Below are positions 9,383 to 18,000 of a DNA stretch of 64,000 nt, piece after piece (within the stretch, counting starts at the first letter, position 1; each line of letters starts with the position of its first letter). The notes beneath the pieces are model-generated. The model was not told the DNA's origin. It saw only the letters and a list, made by a program, of their open reading frames with translations, and made no database searches. The DNA is from a bacterium (GTDB lineage Bacteria; 4484-113; JAFGCY01): the NCBI GenBank assembly GCA_020849855.1, contig JADZFO010000027.1:132057-196056 (forward strand), written 5' to 3'. Both the position numbers and the translations under genes were made by a program.

Positions 9383-10390
9383 TCAACATCCCGCCTGATA
9401 ACTCCCGTCCGCAATGGCCTGCATCCAGGGCCCGTTGGCCAGGTACCAGTCGATGGTGCGCTGCAGTCCTTCCTCGAAAGCAACGGCGGCCTTGAAGCCC
9501 AGCTCGGACTCAATCTTGTGGCCGTCAATGGCATAGCGCCGGTCGTGACCCGGTCGGTCGGGCACAAAGCTGATCAGGCTCTCCGGCTTGCCAAGCTGGC
9601 GCAGCAGGATGCGCACCAGCTCAATGTTGGGCAGCTCCGTGCCGCCGCCAATGTTGTAGACCTCGCCGGGGCGGCCCTGCCGCAGGACCGTCCAGAGCGC
9701 GCGGCAGTGATCCTCGACAAAAAGCCAGTCGCGCACGTGCTGGCCGTCTCCATAGACGGGCAGCTGCTCGTCCTTCAGGGCCTTCTGGATCATCAGCGGG
9801 ATCAGCTTCTCGGGAAACTGCCGCGGGCCGTAGTTGTTGCTGCAGCGGGTGTTCATGATGGGCAGGCCGTGGGTCCGGAAGTAGGCCCGGCCCATCAGAT
9901 CCGCGGAGGCCTTGGAAGCGCTGTAAGGGTTGTTGGGCGCCAGAGGCGACTGCTCAGTAAACTCACCATCACTGCCCAGGCTGCCATAGACCTCGTCGGT
10001 GGAGACCATCAGGAAGCGCGGCACCGGCTGGCCACTTTTGCTCAGCTTGAGCAGCGCGTCCAGCAGCACCTGGCTTCCAACGATATTGCTCTCCACGAAG
10101 GGCATCGCGGAGACGATACTGCGGTCGACCATGCTCTCGGCGGCCAGGTGCATGATGCCGTCGAAGCCGCCGCCCGATACCAGCTCGTCGATCAGCCCGC
10201 GGTGGGCCACATCTCCTTTGATGAAGCTGTAGCGGGGGTTGCTGGTTACGTCGCTGAGGTTCTGCGGATTTCCGGCATAGCTGAGCTTGTCGAGGTTGAC
10301 GATGCTTAGCTCAGGCTCCTGCTCCAGGAGCATATGAATCAGATTGCTGCCGATGAAACCGCAGCCACCGGTGATGAGGATGCGTTGCAC
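9383..10390 (-). CDS. rfbB: dTDP-glucose 4,6-dehydratase
   Basis: 335 residues of the extended SDR family; converts dTDP-glucose to dTDP-4-keto-6-deoxyglucose, the second step of dTDP-rhamnose synthesis for surface polysaccharide. Visible motifs: NAD-binding ITGGCGFIGSNLIH, the LAAESMVDRSI segment typical of RmlB, the catalytic TDEVYG, YSASKASADL (YxxxK), NNYGPRQFPEKLIPL and YGDGQHVRDWLFVEDHC. Start is GTG at 10390, with TAGAAT on the reverse strand (10402-10397) 6 nt upstream, the leaderless pattern. Other rhamnose genes (rmlA, C, D) are not in the window. Confidence 0.93.
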   Translation of the reverse strand: MQRILITGGCGFIGSNLIHMLLEQEPELSIVNLDKLSYAGNPQNLSDVTSNPRYSFIKGDVAHRGLIDELVSGGGFDGIMHLAAESMVDRSIVSAMPFVESNIVGSQVLLDALLKLSKSGQPVPRFLMVSTDEVYGSLGSDGEFTEQSPLAPNNPYSASKASADLMGRAYFRTHGLPIMNTRCSNNYGPRQFPEKLIPLMIQKALKDEQLPVYGDGQHVRDWLFVEDHCRALWTVLRQGRPGEVYNIGGGTELPNIELVRILLRQLGKPESLISFVPDRPGHDRRYAIDGHKIESELGFKAAVAFEEGLQRTIDWYLANGPWMQAIADGSYQAGC

Positions 10391-10420
10391 AGCTCTATTC
10401 TAGATTGTGCTGGTACGTTT

Positions 10421-10489
10421 GTAGGGGCGCACAGAGTGCGCCCGACATTGATCGAGCTAATTCGCCGGGCGCACTCTGTGCGCCCCTAC
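10421..10489. repeat. GTAGGGGCGCACAGAG-type paired palindrome
   Basis: GTAGGGGCGCACAGAGTGCG at 10421 is mirrored by the complementary arm ending CGCCCCTAC at 10489, with a ~20-bp centre. It lies between divergent rfbB and tag. Further copies are at 21742-21873 and 33037-33111. Confidence 0.8.
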
Positions 10490-10568
10490 ACCGGGCTCCG
10501 TCGCTTTACGCCCCACACTGCACGCTGCACAGTGCACGCTGCTCGTCTCCGCATGCAACAATCGCGGC

Positions 10569-11150
10569 ATGCCAAAGGAGCTGAGCCGCTGCGAATGGTG
10601 CCTGTCGACGCCCATGTACATGGCCTACCACGATGAAGAGTGGGGCGTACCCAAGCATGAGCGCCGCAGACTCTTTGAAGACATTGTGCTGGATGGTTTC
10701 CAGGCCGGCCTGAGCTGGCGCACGATCCTCGAAAAGCGCGAGAATTTCCGCCGCGCCTTTGACAACTTCGAGCCGGAAAAGGTCGCGCGCTATGGCGAGC
10801 GCGAGACAGCGCGTCTGCTTGAGGACGCCGGCATCGTGCGTAACCGCCAGAAGATTGCGGCCACCATCGGTAACGCAAAAGCCGTGCTGGCCCTGGAGCA
10901 GGAGCTGGGCATCGGCTTTGACAAGTACATCTGGGATTTCGTGAAGGGCAGGCCCGTGGTCAACAAATGGACCAGCATGGGCGAGATCCCGGCGAAGACG
11001 GCGCTGTCGGACGAGATCAGCAAGGCCCTGCTGAAGCGCGGCTTCAAGTTCGTCGGCAGCACCATCGTCTACGCTTTCATGCAGGCCGTCGGGATGGTCA
11101 ACGACCACATTGTGAGCTGCCACCGTTATAAGGCAGTGGGCAAGGGCTGA
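10569..11150 (+). CDS. tag: DNA-3-methyladenine glycosylase I
   Basis: 193 residues, the family's usual length. Removes 3-methyladenine from alkylated DNA in base-excision repair. Diagnostic features: RCEWCLSTPMYMAYHDEEWG (the first zinc-ligand Cys and the YHDxEWG signature), FQAGLSWRTILEKRENFR (base pocket and DNA-binding loop), NRQKI, and the C-terminal zinc ligands in DHIVSCHRY. The downstream hydrolase gene starts 5 nt after its stop, so the two are likely co-transcribed. Confidence 0.93.
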   Translation: MPKELSRCEWCLSTPMYMAYHDEEWGVPKHERRRLFEDIVLDGFQAGLSWRTILEKRENFRRAFDNFEPEKVARYGERETARLLEDAGIVRNRQKIAATIGNAKAVLALEQELGIGFDKYIWDFVKGRPVVNKWTSMGEIPAKTALSDEISKALLKRGFKFVGSTIVYAFMQAVGMVNDHIVSCHRYKAVGKG

Positions 11151-11154
11151 GGCC

Positions 11155-11952
11155 GTGAGCGACAACGCCGGCACGCAGCCGCATTCGACGCCGGTTGACC
11201 GCCTGGTCGAAACACCTTCCGGCCGTCTCTTTACGCGCAGCTGGCCCGGTCAGGATCAGGAACAGACCCCCATCGTGCTGCTGCATGACTCCCTGGGCAG
11301 CGTAGAGCTCTGGCGCGATTTCCCGGTGCTGCTGAGCCAGACCCTGCAGCGTAGCGTCATAGCCTATGACCGCCTGGGCTATGGCCGCTCTGACCCGCAT
11401 CCGGGCATGCTCGGGGACGATATCGTCGAGTCCGAGTCCGGGCACCTTGCTGCGCTGCTGCAGGCCATGGGCGTCCCGAAGTTCATCGCCCTCGGCCACA
11501 GCATCGGCGGCGAAATGGCGATTGCCTGTGGCTCCCGTCTGCCCGGCTTCTGCTCAGCGGTAATCGCGATTGCGGCCCAGGCCTGGCTGGAAGAACAGAC
11601 CCTGGCCAGCATCGCCAGCGCCCGCGAGCTGTTCAGCGACCCGGAGCAGTTTGAGCGCCTCAGGAAGTACCACGGCGACAAGGCCCAGTGGGTGCTGGAA
11701 GCCTGGACGGGCACCTGGTTTCGGCCCAGCATGCGCAGCTGGAGCATCCTGCCGGAGCTGCCAAGCCTCTTCTGCCCGCTGCTGCTCATCCACGGCGAAC
11801 GGGATGAGTTCGCCTCCCTGGAGCAACCGCGCCGGGTTGCCGAGCTTGCCGCCGGCCCGGCGCGCCTGGAGATACTGCCGGACTGCGGGCATCTGCCGCA
11901 GCGCGAACAGCCGGATAAGGTGCTGGCCCTCATCGCGGACTTTCTGCAGTGA
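11155..11952 (+). CDS. Alpha/beta-hydrolase fold protein
   Basis: 265 residues. Order of motifs: LLHDSLGSVELWRDFP (oxyanion region, the position usually HG), YDRLGYGRSD, the nucleophile elbow GHSIGGEMAI, the acid in LLIHGERDEF and the catalytic His in CGHLPQ. All three residues of a Ser-Asp-His triad are present, so an active esterase, lactonase or related hydrolase is expected; the substrate cannot be predicted. The GTG start at 11155 is 5 nt downstream of tag. A hairpin terminator follows the stop, closing the two-gene unit. Confidence 0.8.
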   Translation: MSDNAGTQPHSTPVDRLVETPSGRLFTRSWPGQDQEQTPIVLLHDSLGSVELWRDFPVLLSQTLQRSVIAYDRLGYGRSDPHPGMLGDDIVESESGHLAALLQAMGVPKFIALGHSIGGEMAIACGSRLPGFCSAVIAIAAQAWLEEQTLASIASARELFSDPEQFERLRKYHGDKAQWVLEAWTGTWFRPSMRSWSILPELPSLFCPLLLIHGERDEFASLEQPRRVAELAAGPARLEILPDCGHLPQREQPDKVLALIADFLQ

Positions 11953-11960
11953 AAAGAAAA

Positions 11961-11992
11961 GGCGGGAAGCCCCTACGGTCTTCCCGCCCTTC
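11961..11992 (+). terminator. Terminator after the tag-hydrolase unit
   Basis: GGCGGGAAG (11961-11969) pairs with CTTCCCGCC (11980-11988). The T-tract is weak (CTTCACT), so termination may be partial. Confidence 0.65.
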
Positions 11993-12091
11993 ACTCCTCA
12001 AGCGAGGAAGAATTCCGAGCGCGCAGCCTTCCCCCGATACAGGCTGTGCCGAGCAGCAATGCACCAGAAGGCCGCTCGTATAATCTTTGAC

Positions 12092-12733
12092 GTGCAACAG
12101 GTCCAGAGGTTACTGGAAATTCTGCCCGATCTGTATCAGCGCGGCTTGCTGGATGCTTCCGGCGGCAGCTTCGCGGTGCGCGGCAGCAAGGGCGTCTATG
12201 TCAGCCCCACCCAGGCGGGGCCGGCCCTGCGCTGGCGGATCACCCTCGACGACCTGGTGCTCTTCCCGGGGCCGGGCGAGGCTTCAATGGCCCGCGCCGG
12301 GCGCCAGCCCTGCCGCGATAACCGCAGCCACCGGGCGATTCTGGCGGCGCGGCCCGACTGGAACCTGAGCATCCACGGCCACTCCTGGGGCCTGCTGGCA
12401 TTTGCCCTGGCCGGCGAAAGCCTGCCTGTGGTGGCCGAGCACTATTCCGCCTTCAAGCCCGGTCGCGATGGCCGCATCCATTGCCTGCCGCCGGTGCCCG
12501 GCGGGCAGGCGCAGCTGCCGGAAGTGGTGGTAACGGAGATGGGGCGCCAGTTCAGCGGCCAGCCGCATGGCGCGCTGCTGCTGGGCGGCAATGGCCCGCT
12601 GGTCTGTGGCAGCGAGGTTGATTCAACCCTCAGCCTGCTGGAGCTGCTGGAGCAGCTGGCCCGGGCCCAGCAGTGGACCCTGGTCAAGACCGCCAGCCAT
12701 CCGCCGGCGCCGGTCGTGGGTCAGGTAGGCTAG
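12092..12733 (+). CDS. Class II aldolase/adducin-like protein with an altered metal site
   Basis: About 213 residues from GTG 12092. It resembles the class II aldolase (fuculose-phosphate aldolase/MtnB) fold: LLDASGGSFAVRGSKGVYVS (substrate/phosphate loop), LSIHGHSWGLLAFALAG (His-x-His zinc ligands) and GALLLGGNGPLVCG, where family members usually read ANHG. The third His ligand thus appears to be Asn, so metal binding may be changed or supplied by the nearby PHG histidine. TATAAT at 12079-12084 lies 7 nt before GTG 12092, supporting a leaderless start; an ATG at 12059 lies upstream of that hexamer and is less likely. Confidence 0.65.
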   Translation: MQQVQRLLEILPDLYQRGLLDASGGSFAVRGSKGVYVSPTQAGPALRWRITLDDLVLFPGPGEASMARAGRQPCRDNRSHRAILAARPDWNLSIHGHSWGLLAFALAGESLPVVAEHYSAFKPGRDGRIHCLPPVPGGQAQLPEVVVTEMGRQFSGQPHGALLLGGNGPLVCGSEVDSTLSLLELLEQLARAQQWTLVKTASHPPAPVVGQVG

Positions 12734-12813
12734 CGGCAGACCCAGCAGCAGCATGAAGATGGGCGGGCCGCGGTTCCCCGCGGCCCCCAGACCATGTTCC
12801 AATACTCTGGCTG

Positions 12814-13257
12814 CTAAGTTGCCGGCACTTCCTCTTCAGGCGCCGGGTTGACCCTGACATTCAGGTAGACGCGGTCCGCCACGTCAAGCCCGCTGGTACG
12901 GAAGCGCGCTTCCATGCGTGTCGTCCCGGGCTCGAGCGCCTTGAGCACGCCCAGGCTGTTGGCCTCGGCAATACCGCTGGGGATGAAGTAATAGCGGCAG
13001 ACCGTGGTCACTTCATCGCTGTCGGTGTTGTCGCTGTCGGCGGTCAGGCGCACCACCCTGAACTGGAACTCCTCGCCGACTGTCAGCTCCAGCTCGCCGG
13101 TGTCCCTGGCGGTGGAGATCAGGCGGTCGTCGTCAACGGCGCGCAGCGAGAGCGTGCTGGAGGGGATACCACCTCCGGCGCCGCAGGCGCTGAGCGTAAG
13201 GGCGCTGAAGGCCAGCGCTGCCAGCGCCGCCTTCCGGACATAACTGCGAAGGGTCAT
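12814..13257 (-). CDS. Lipoprotein of unknown function
   Basis: 147 residues. A lipoprotein signal peptide (KAALAALAFSALTLSACGAG; lipobox LSAC, modified Cys near residue 25) precedes a small beta-rich domain. The motif LELTVGEEFQFRVV and the closing RVYLNVRVNPAP resemble Ig-like Big_2 domains found in surface proteins, but the match is weak. It probably sits on the outer membrane or in the periplasm. It lies alone between a convergent aldolase-like gene and the glnA terminator. Confidence 0.65.
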   Translation of the reverse strand: MTLRSYVRKAALAALAFSALTLSACGAGGGIPSSTLSLRAVDDDRLISTARDTGELELTVGEEFQFRVVRLTADSDNTDSDEVTTVCRYYFIPSGIAEANSLGVLKALEPGTTRMEARFRTSGLDVADRVYLNVRVNPAPEEEVPAT

Positions 13258-13376
13258 GGACTGCCTCCCGAACTTGTTTCCCGTGTGCGCATGCAGCCCA
13301 GACGGCCTTCTGCCCTGCGGTGTTTCACAGGAGCTGCGATCCCGTTCGACAGCCCGCGCCGCAAAGCAAAAAGAAA

Positions 13377-13400
13377 GGGACGGGTTGTTATACCCGTCCC
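13377..13400 (-). terminator. Terminator of glnA
   Basis: Read on the reverse strand, GGGACGGG (13400-13393) pairs with CCCGTCCC (13384-13377) and is followed by TTTCTTTTTG. It lies 44 nt past the glnA stop. Confidence 0.85.
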
Positions 13401-13443
13401 CTGATAGGCGAATTGAGATTGAGACAAGCCCCGCGGGGTCTGT

Positions 13444-14784
13444 CTAAAGCACGCTGTAGTAGCGGTTGATCTCCCAGTCCGTGACCTGCACGCGATAGTC
13501 GTCGAACTCCTTGTACTTGACCGTCAGGTAGTTCTCGACCAGGTTCTCGCCCAGCGAATGGCGCACCCATTCGCTGCGCTTGGTGTGGTGCAGGGCCTCA
13601 TGCAGGTTGCCCGGCAGGCTGCGGATGCCGCGGCGCTCGCGCTCCAGCTCCGAGAGGTGGAAGAGGTTGTCGGTCTGCGCCGGCTCCAGCTCCAGCTTCT
13701 CCTCGATGCCGGAGAGGCCCGCCGCCAGCATGCCGGCGAAGGCCAGGTAGGGGTTGGCCGAAGGGTCCGGGCAGCGCAGCTCGCAGCGCACGCTCTTCTC
13801 CTTGCCCTTGACGAAGGCCGGCAGGCGCACCAGGGCCGAGCGGTTCTGCTGGCTCCAGGCGATGTAAACCGGGGCTTCATAGCCGGGGACGAGGCGCTTA
13901 TAGCTGTTCACCGTCGGGGCCCAGAAGCTGCACAGGGGCTGGGCATACTTCAGCAGGCCGGCGATGTACTGCTTGGCGGTGGTGCTCAGGCCGTGCGGGT
14001 CGGCGGGGTCGGCCATGGCGTTGTTGCTGCCCGTGAAGAGGCTCTGGTGCACGTGCATGCCGGAGCCGTTGACGCCGAAGATCGGCTTGGGCATGAAGGA
14101 GGCATAGCAGCCCGCGGCGTCCGCGGCCTGCTTGACGATGTACTTATAGACAATGGCGCTGTCCGCCATGATGGTCGTCTCGTTGTAGCGCAGGTCAATC
14201 TCATGCTGGCTCTGCGAGACTTCATGGTGGTGGTACTCAACCTGGATGCCCAGGTTCTGCAGCGCGCGCACCGCCGTGTGGCGGATCGCGGTGCCGCGGT
14301 CCTGGGGCGGGCCGCTGAAGTAGCCGCCGTGGTCCAGCAGGGTGGGGCCGTCGCCCTTGGCGAAGATGAAGAACTCCAGCTCGGGGCCCATGTAGCTGGT
14401 GAAGCCCATGTCCTGGGCCTTCTTCACCACCCGCTTGAGCACGCCGCGCGGATCGCGGTCATAGGGGTCGCCGTTGGGCGTGAAGAGGTCGCAGAACATG
14501 AAGACCTGCTTGGGCTCGCCGTTGAAGCTGGGCAGCTCACGGAAAGTGTTCAGGTCCGGCTTGGCCAGCAGGCTCGATTCCTCAATGGAGTTAAAGCCGC
14601 TGACTGAGCTGCCATCGAAGTACATGCCGTCGGTCAGGCTGCGTTCGAACTCGGTCGGGGCAATGGCAAAACCCTTGACATGCCCTTCAAGATCGACGAA
14701 CCAGTGCCAGATGACTTCGATGCCTTCTCGCTCGACATAGGCGAGCGCGTCTGCGGGTGTCGCCACCCTGTTTGCGCTGGACAT
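13444..14784 (-). CDS. glnA: Glutamine synthetase type I (GSI-alpha-like)
   Basis: 446 residues. Makes glutamine from glutamate and ammonia with ATP, the entry point for nitrogen. Motifs: FVDLEGHVKGFAIAP, the FDGSSVSGFNSIEESS latch, YMGPELEFFIF (metal Glu), NGSGMHVHQSLF (ATP/ammonia site), and SQQNRSALVRLP (substrate Arg). The adenylylation segment of GSI-beta enzymes (NLY near the C-terminus) reads NLFHLSELERER, without the target Tyr, so covalent control is unlikely. Start: ATG 14784, 9 nt after AGGAGG; a TTG at 14802 lies upstream of that site. Transcription ends at the hairpin 13400-13377. Confidence 0.95.
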   Translation of the reverse strand: MSSANRVATPADALAYVEREGIEVIWHWFVDLEGHVKGFAIAPTEFERSLTDGMYFDGSSVSGFNSIEESSLLAKPDLNTFRELPSFNGEPKQVFMFCDLFTPNGDPYDRDPRGVLKRVVKKAQDMGFTSYMGPELEFFIFAKGDGPTLLDHGGYFSGPPQDRGTAIRHTAVRALQNLGIQVEYHHHEVSQSQHEIDLRYNETTIMADSAIVYKYIVKQAADAAGCYASFMPKPIFGVNGSGMHVHQSLFTGSNNAMADPADPHGLSTTAKQYIAGLLKYAQPLCSFWAPTVNSYKRLVPGYEAPVYIAWSQQNRSALVRLPAFVKGKEKSVRCELRCPDPSANPYLAFAGMLAAGLSGIEEKLELEPAQTDNLFHLSELERERRGIRSLPGNLHEALHHTKRSEWVRHSLGENLVENYLTVKYKEFDDYRVQVTDWEINRYYSVL

Positions 14785-14893
14785 GGAAATGATCCTCCTC
14801 AAAAGTGCCGGCCGCGGGCCGAGGGGGCAGCCCGGGCTCGTTCGGGCGGGATTTTAGCAGGCGGTGTCAAGCCCTGGCGCCGCGGCGGCAGGC

Positions 14894-14899
14894 TATAAT
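14894..14899 (+). promoter_or_regulatory. Candidate -10 element upstream of dnaE
   Basis: A perfect TATAAT, about 134 nt upstream of the dnaE start. No convincing -35 at 17 nt, so the promoter is tentative. The leader after it contains a GCGCGGC/GCCGCGC hairpin near 14991-15007. Confidence 0.4.
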
Positions 14900-15032
14900 G
14901 ACCCTCCCGCGCCTGGGGCAAAACGGCGGCGGGTTTGGCGGACAAACGAGACAGGCGCGACCGGCGCGCGGCCGGGTAGGATGTGCTGCTGCGCGGCTTT
15001 GCCGCGCTTTGGAGGGTAGGGCGTAGCCCGCA

Positions 15033-18000
15033 GTGGAGAGGAGCTTGTCCGCGTTCGTTCATCTGCATAACCACAGTGAGTACTCGCTGCTTGACGGCAT
15101 CGCGCGCGTCGGCGACATGGCCGCGCGCCTGAAGGCGCTGGGCTATGACGCCTATGCCCTGACCGACCACGGTGTGATGTACGGCTCGCTGGAGTTCTAC
15201 CTTGGCATGCAGGCGGCGGGGATCAAGCCCATCGTCGGCTGCGAGGTCTATGTCGCCAGCCGCAAGCTGACGGACAAGGACAGCCAGCTCGACCGCAAGA
15301 GCTGGCACTGCGTCCTGCTGGCGCAGAACGAGCAGGGCTATGTCAACCTGATGCGCCTGACCTCCATCGCGCACCGCTTTGGCTACTACTACAAGCCCCG
15401 TGTTGACGTTGAGTCCATCCGGGCGCACAGCGAAGGCCTGATCTGCCTCACCGCCTGCCCCAACGGCGTAGTCGCCGGTCCCTTCCACGGCAAGAGCATG
15501 GGCGACGAGGGCCACGAGTCTGAGAAGCGCAGCGCGGCCGGCCCGGCCCAGTCCAGCGGCCTGGTGACCACCGGCCTGACCAGCAGTGATAACGAGTGCG
15601 AAGCCGGCGCGGTCAGCGCGGCACACGAGGCCGCCGCCCGCCGCGCGCTGGAGACCTACCTTGAGATCTTCAGCCCCGAGCGGCTCTTCCTTGAGATCCA
15701 GAACCACGGCATGGACCTGGAGCGCAGCTATAACCCCTGGGCCGCCGATATGGCCCGCAGCTACGGGCTGCGCCTGGTGGCCACCAACGACTGCCACTAT
15801 GTGTCCAAGGACGACGCGCGGGCGCATGACATCTGCCTCTGCCTCAGGGACAAGAAGCTGCTCAGCGATGAGGACCGCCTGCGCTACAGCGGGCCGGAGT
15901 ACTACATCAAGACCCCGGAGGAGATGGCTGAGCTCTTCAGTGCCTATCCCGAGGCCCTGGCCAACACGCGCACGGTTGCTGATCTGTGCAACCTCAGCCT
16001 GGACCTTAAGCGGGTTCACTTCCCGCAGATGGAAGTGCCGCTTGTAGGGGGGAGTCTTGACTCGCCCTCTTTGCCCGCTTCAGCGTTAGAAGAAGGCGGG
16101 TCAAGACCCGCCACTACAACGTCGCCCGCCGCAGCAACGCCGCCCGCCACTACCACCGACCAGGCGGCCCAGGATGCCTGGCTGCGGCATCTGGTCCATG
16201 AAGGCGCCAGGAAGCGCTACGGCAGCATCAGCCCGGAGCTGCAGGAACGCATTGACTACGAGCTGGGCGTCATCATCCCCAAGGGTTTCACCACCTACTT
16301 CCTGATCTGCCACGACTTCTGCGATTTCGCGCGCAGCAAGGGCATCCCGGTGGGCCCTGGCCGCGGTTCCGCGGCCGGCTCCGTGGTGGCCTACTGCCTG
16401 GAGATCACCGACCTTGACCCCATCAAGTACGGCCTGTACTTCGAGCGCTTCCTGAACCCGGAGCGCATCGAGCTGCCCGACGCCGACATCGACTTCTGCT
16501 ACCGCCGCCGCGATGAGGTGATCGAGCACGTCAAGAACAAGTACGGCGCGGACAGGGTGGCGATGATCATCACCTACAGCCGCCTCAAGGCGCGCGCGGT
16601 GATTAAGGCCGTCGGCCGCACCAAGGGCATCGCCTTCCAGTACACCGACAAGGTGACCAAGGAGATCAACGGCCTCAACCCCAGCATTGACGAGGCCATC
16701 GACAGCAGCAAGGCGCTGCAGGAGATGATCAAGTCCGACCCGGAAATCGCCGAGCTGATCGACGACGCCCGCAAGCTGGAGGGCATCGCCGCCTACCAGT
16801 CGGTGCATGCCGCGGGCATCGTCATCGCCCCCGACGAGATCAGCAACTTCGTCCCCGTGCAGCCCATCAAGGACAGCGACCTGCTGGTGACCCAGTACAG
16901 CATGGACTATGTCCCCAAGGCCGGCCTGGTGAAGTTCGACTTCCTGGGCCTGCGCAACCTGACCATGATCGAGGACACGGCGCAGTACATCCGGCGTTAT
17001 GTCGACCCGGCCTTTGACGCGCGCTTCATCCCGGAAGAGGACCCCGAGACCTACGCCATGCTGCAGCGCGGCGACAACTATGGTGTGTTCCAGTTCGAGG
17101 CGCCGCAGGTGCGCCGCATGCTCATCGACGGGCGGCCGGAGAATGTGATCGACCTGGCCGCGATCAACGCCGCCAACCGCCCCGGCCCGCTGCAAAGCGG
17201 AGGCACGGCCCAGTACCTCGAAGCCCGCAAGGCCGGCAAGCAGAGCCAGGCGAAGTTCAAGAGCATCGCCACCATCCTGGAGTCCACCGGCGGCGTCCTG
17301 CTCTTCCAGGAGCAGGTGCTGGAAATCGCCAAGCAGCTTGGCGGCTTCAGCCTCGGCGAAGCGGACCTGCTGCGCAAGGCGATGGGCAAGAAGAACATGG
17401 AAGTCATGATGGCCCAGAAGGAAAAGTTCCTCGCCGGGGCCAAGCGGATCGCCGATGAGGGCGGGGCACGGATCCCGCCCCAGGAACTCGAAGACATCTG
17501 GCAGATGATGGAGACCTTCGCGGGCTACGGCTTCAACAAGGCCCACTCGGTCTGCTATGCCTGGATCGCCTTCCAGACAGCCTGGCTGAAGTGCCACTAT
17601 CCGCACTACTTTATGTGCGCCATGCTCAACAGCTATCTGGGCTCAGCCGCCAAGCTGGCGCAGATCCTGGCCCAGTGTCGCCGCATGCGCATCCAGGTGC
17701 TGCCGCCCAGTGTGAACGCCGGCGAGCTGGAGTTCACGCCTACACCCACCGGCAGGCCCGGGGAAACCGGCTCGATCATCTTTGGCCTTGGCGGCATCAA
17801 GGGCCTGGGCAGCGCGGCGGTCGAGGTGCTGCTGGCGGAGCGCGAACGCGGCGGCGCCTTCAAGGATCTGGCGGACTTCCACAAGCGCACCAAGAGCAGC
17901 GCGATGAACAAGAAGGTGCTGCAGAGCCTGGCCTGCGCCGGCGCCTTCGACTGCCTGGAGCCGCAGCGAGAGAAACTGATCAAGCATCTCGACGATATTG

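Noticed and set aside
13558-14607. 349-codon forward frame antisense to glnA
   Set aside because: Composition of a shadow frame (Gln/Leu/Ala/Val/His-rich); glnA motifs lie in the opposite strand.
16101-17606. 501-codon reverse-strand frame inside dnaE
   Set aside because: A shadow frame caused by GC-rich codons; DnaE motifs are conserved in the forward frame and no family is seen in the reverse.
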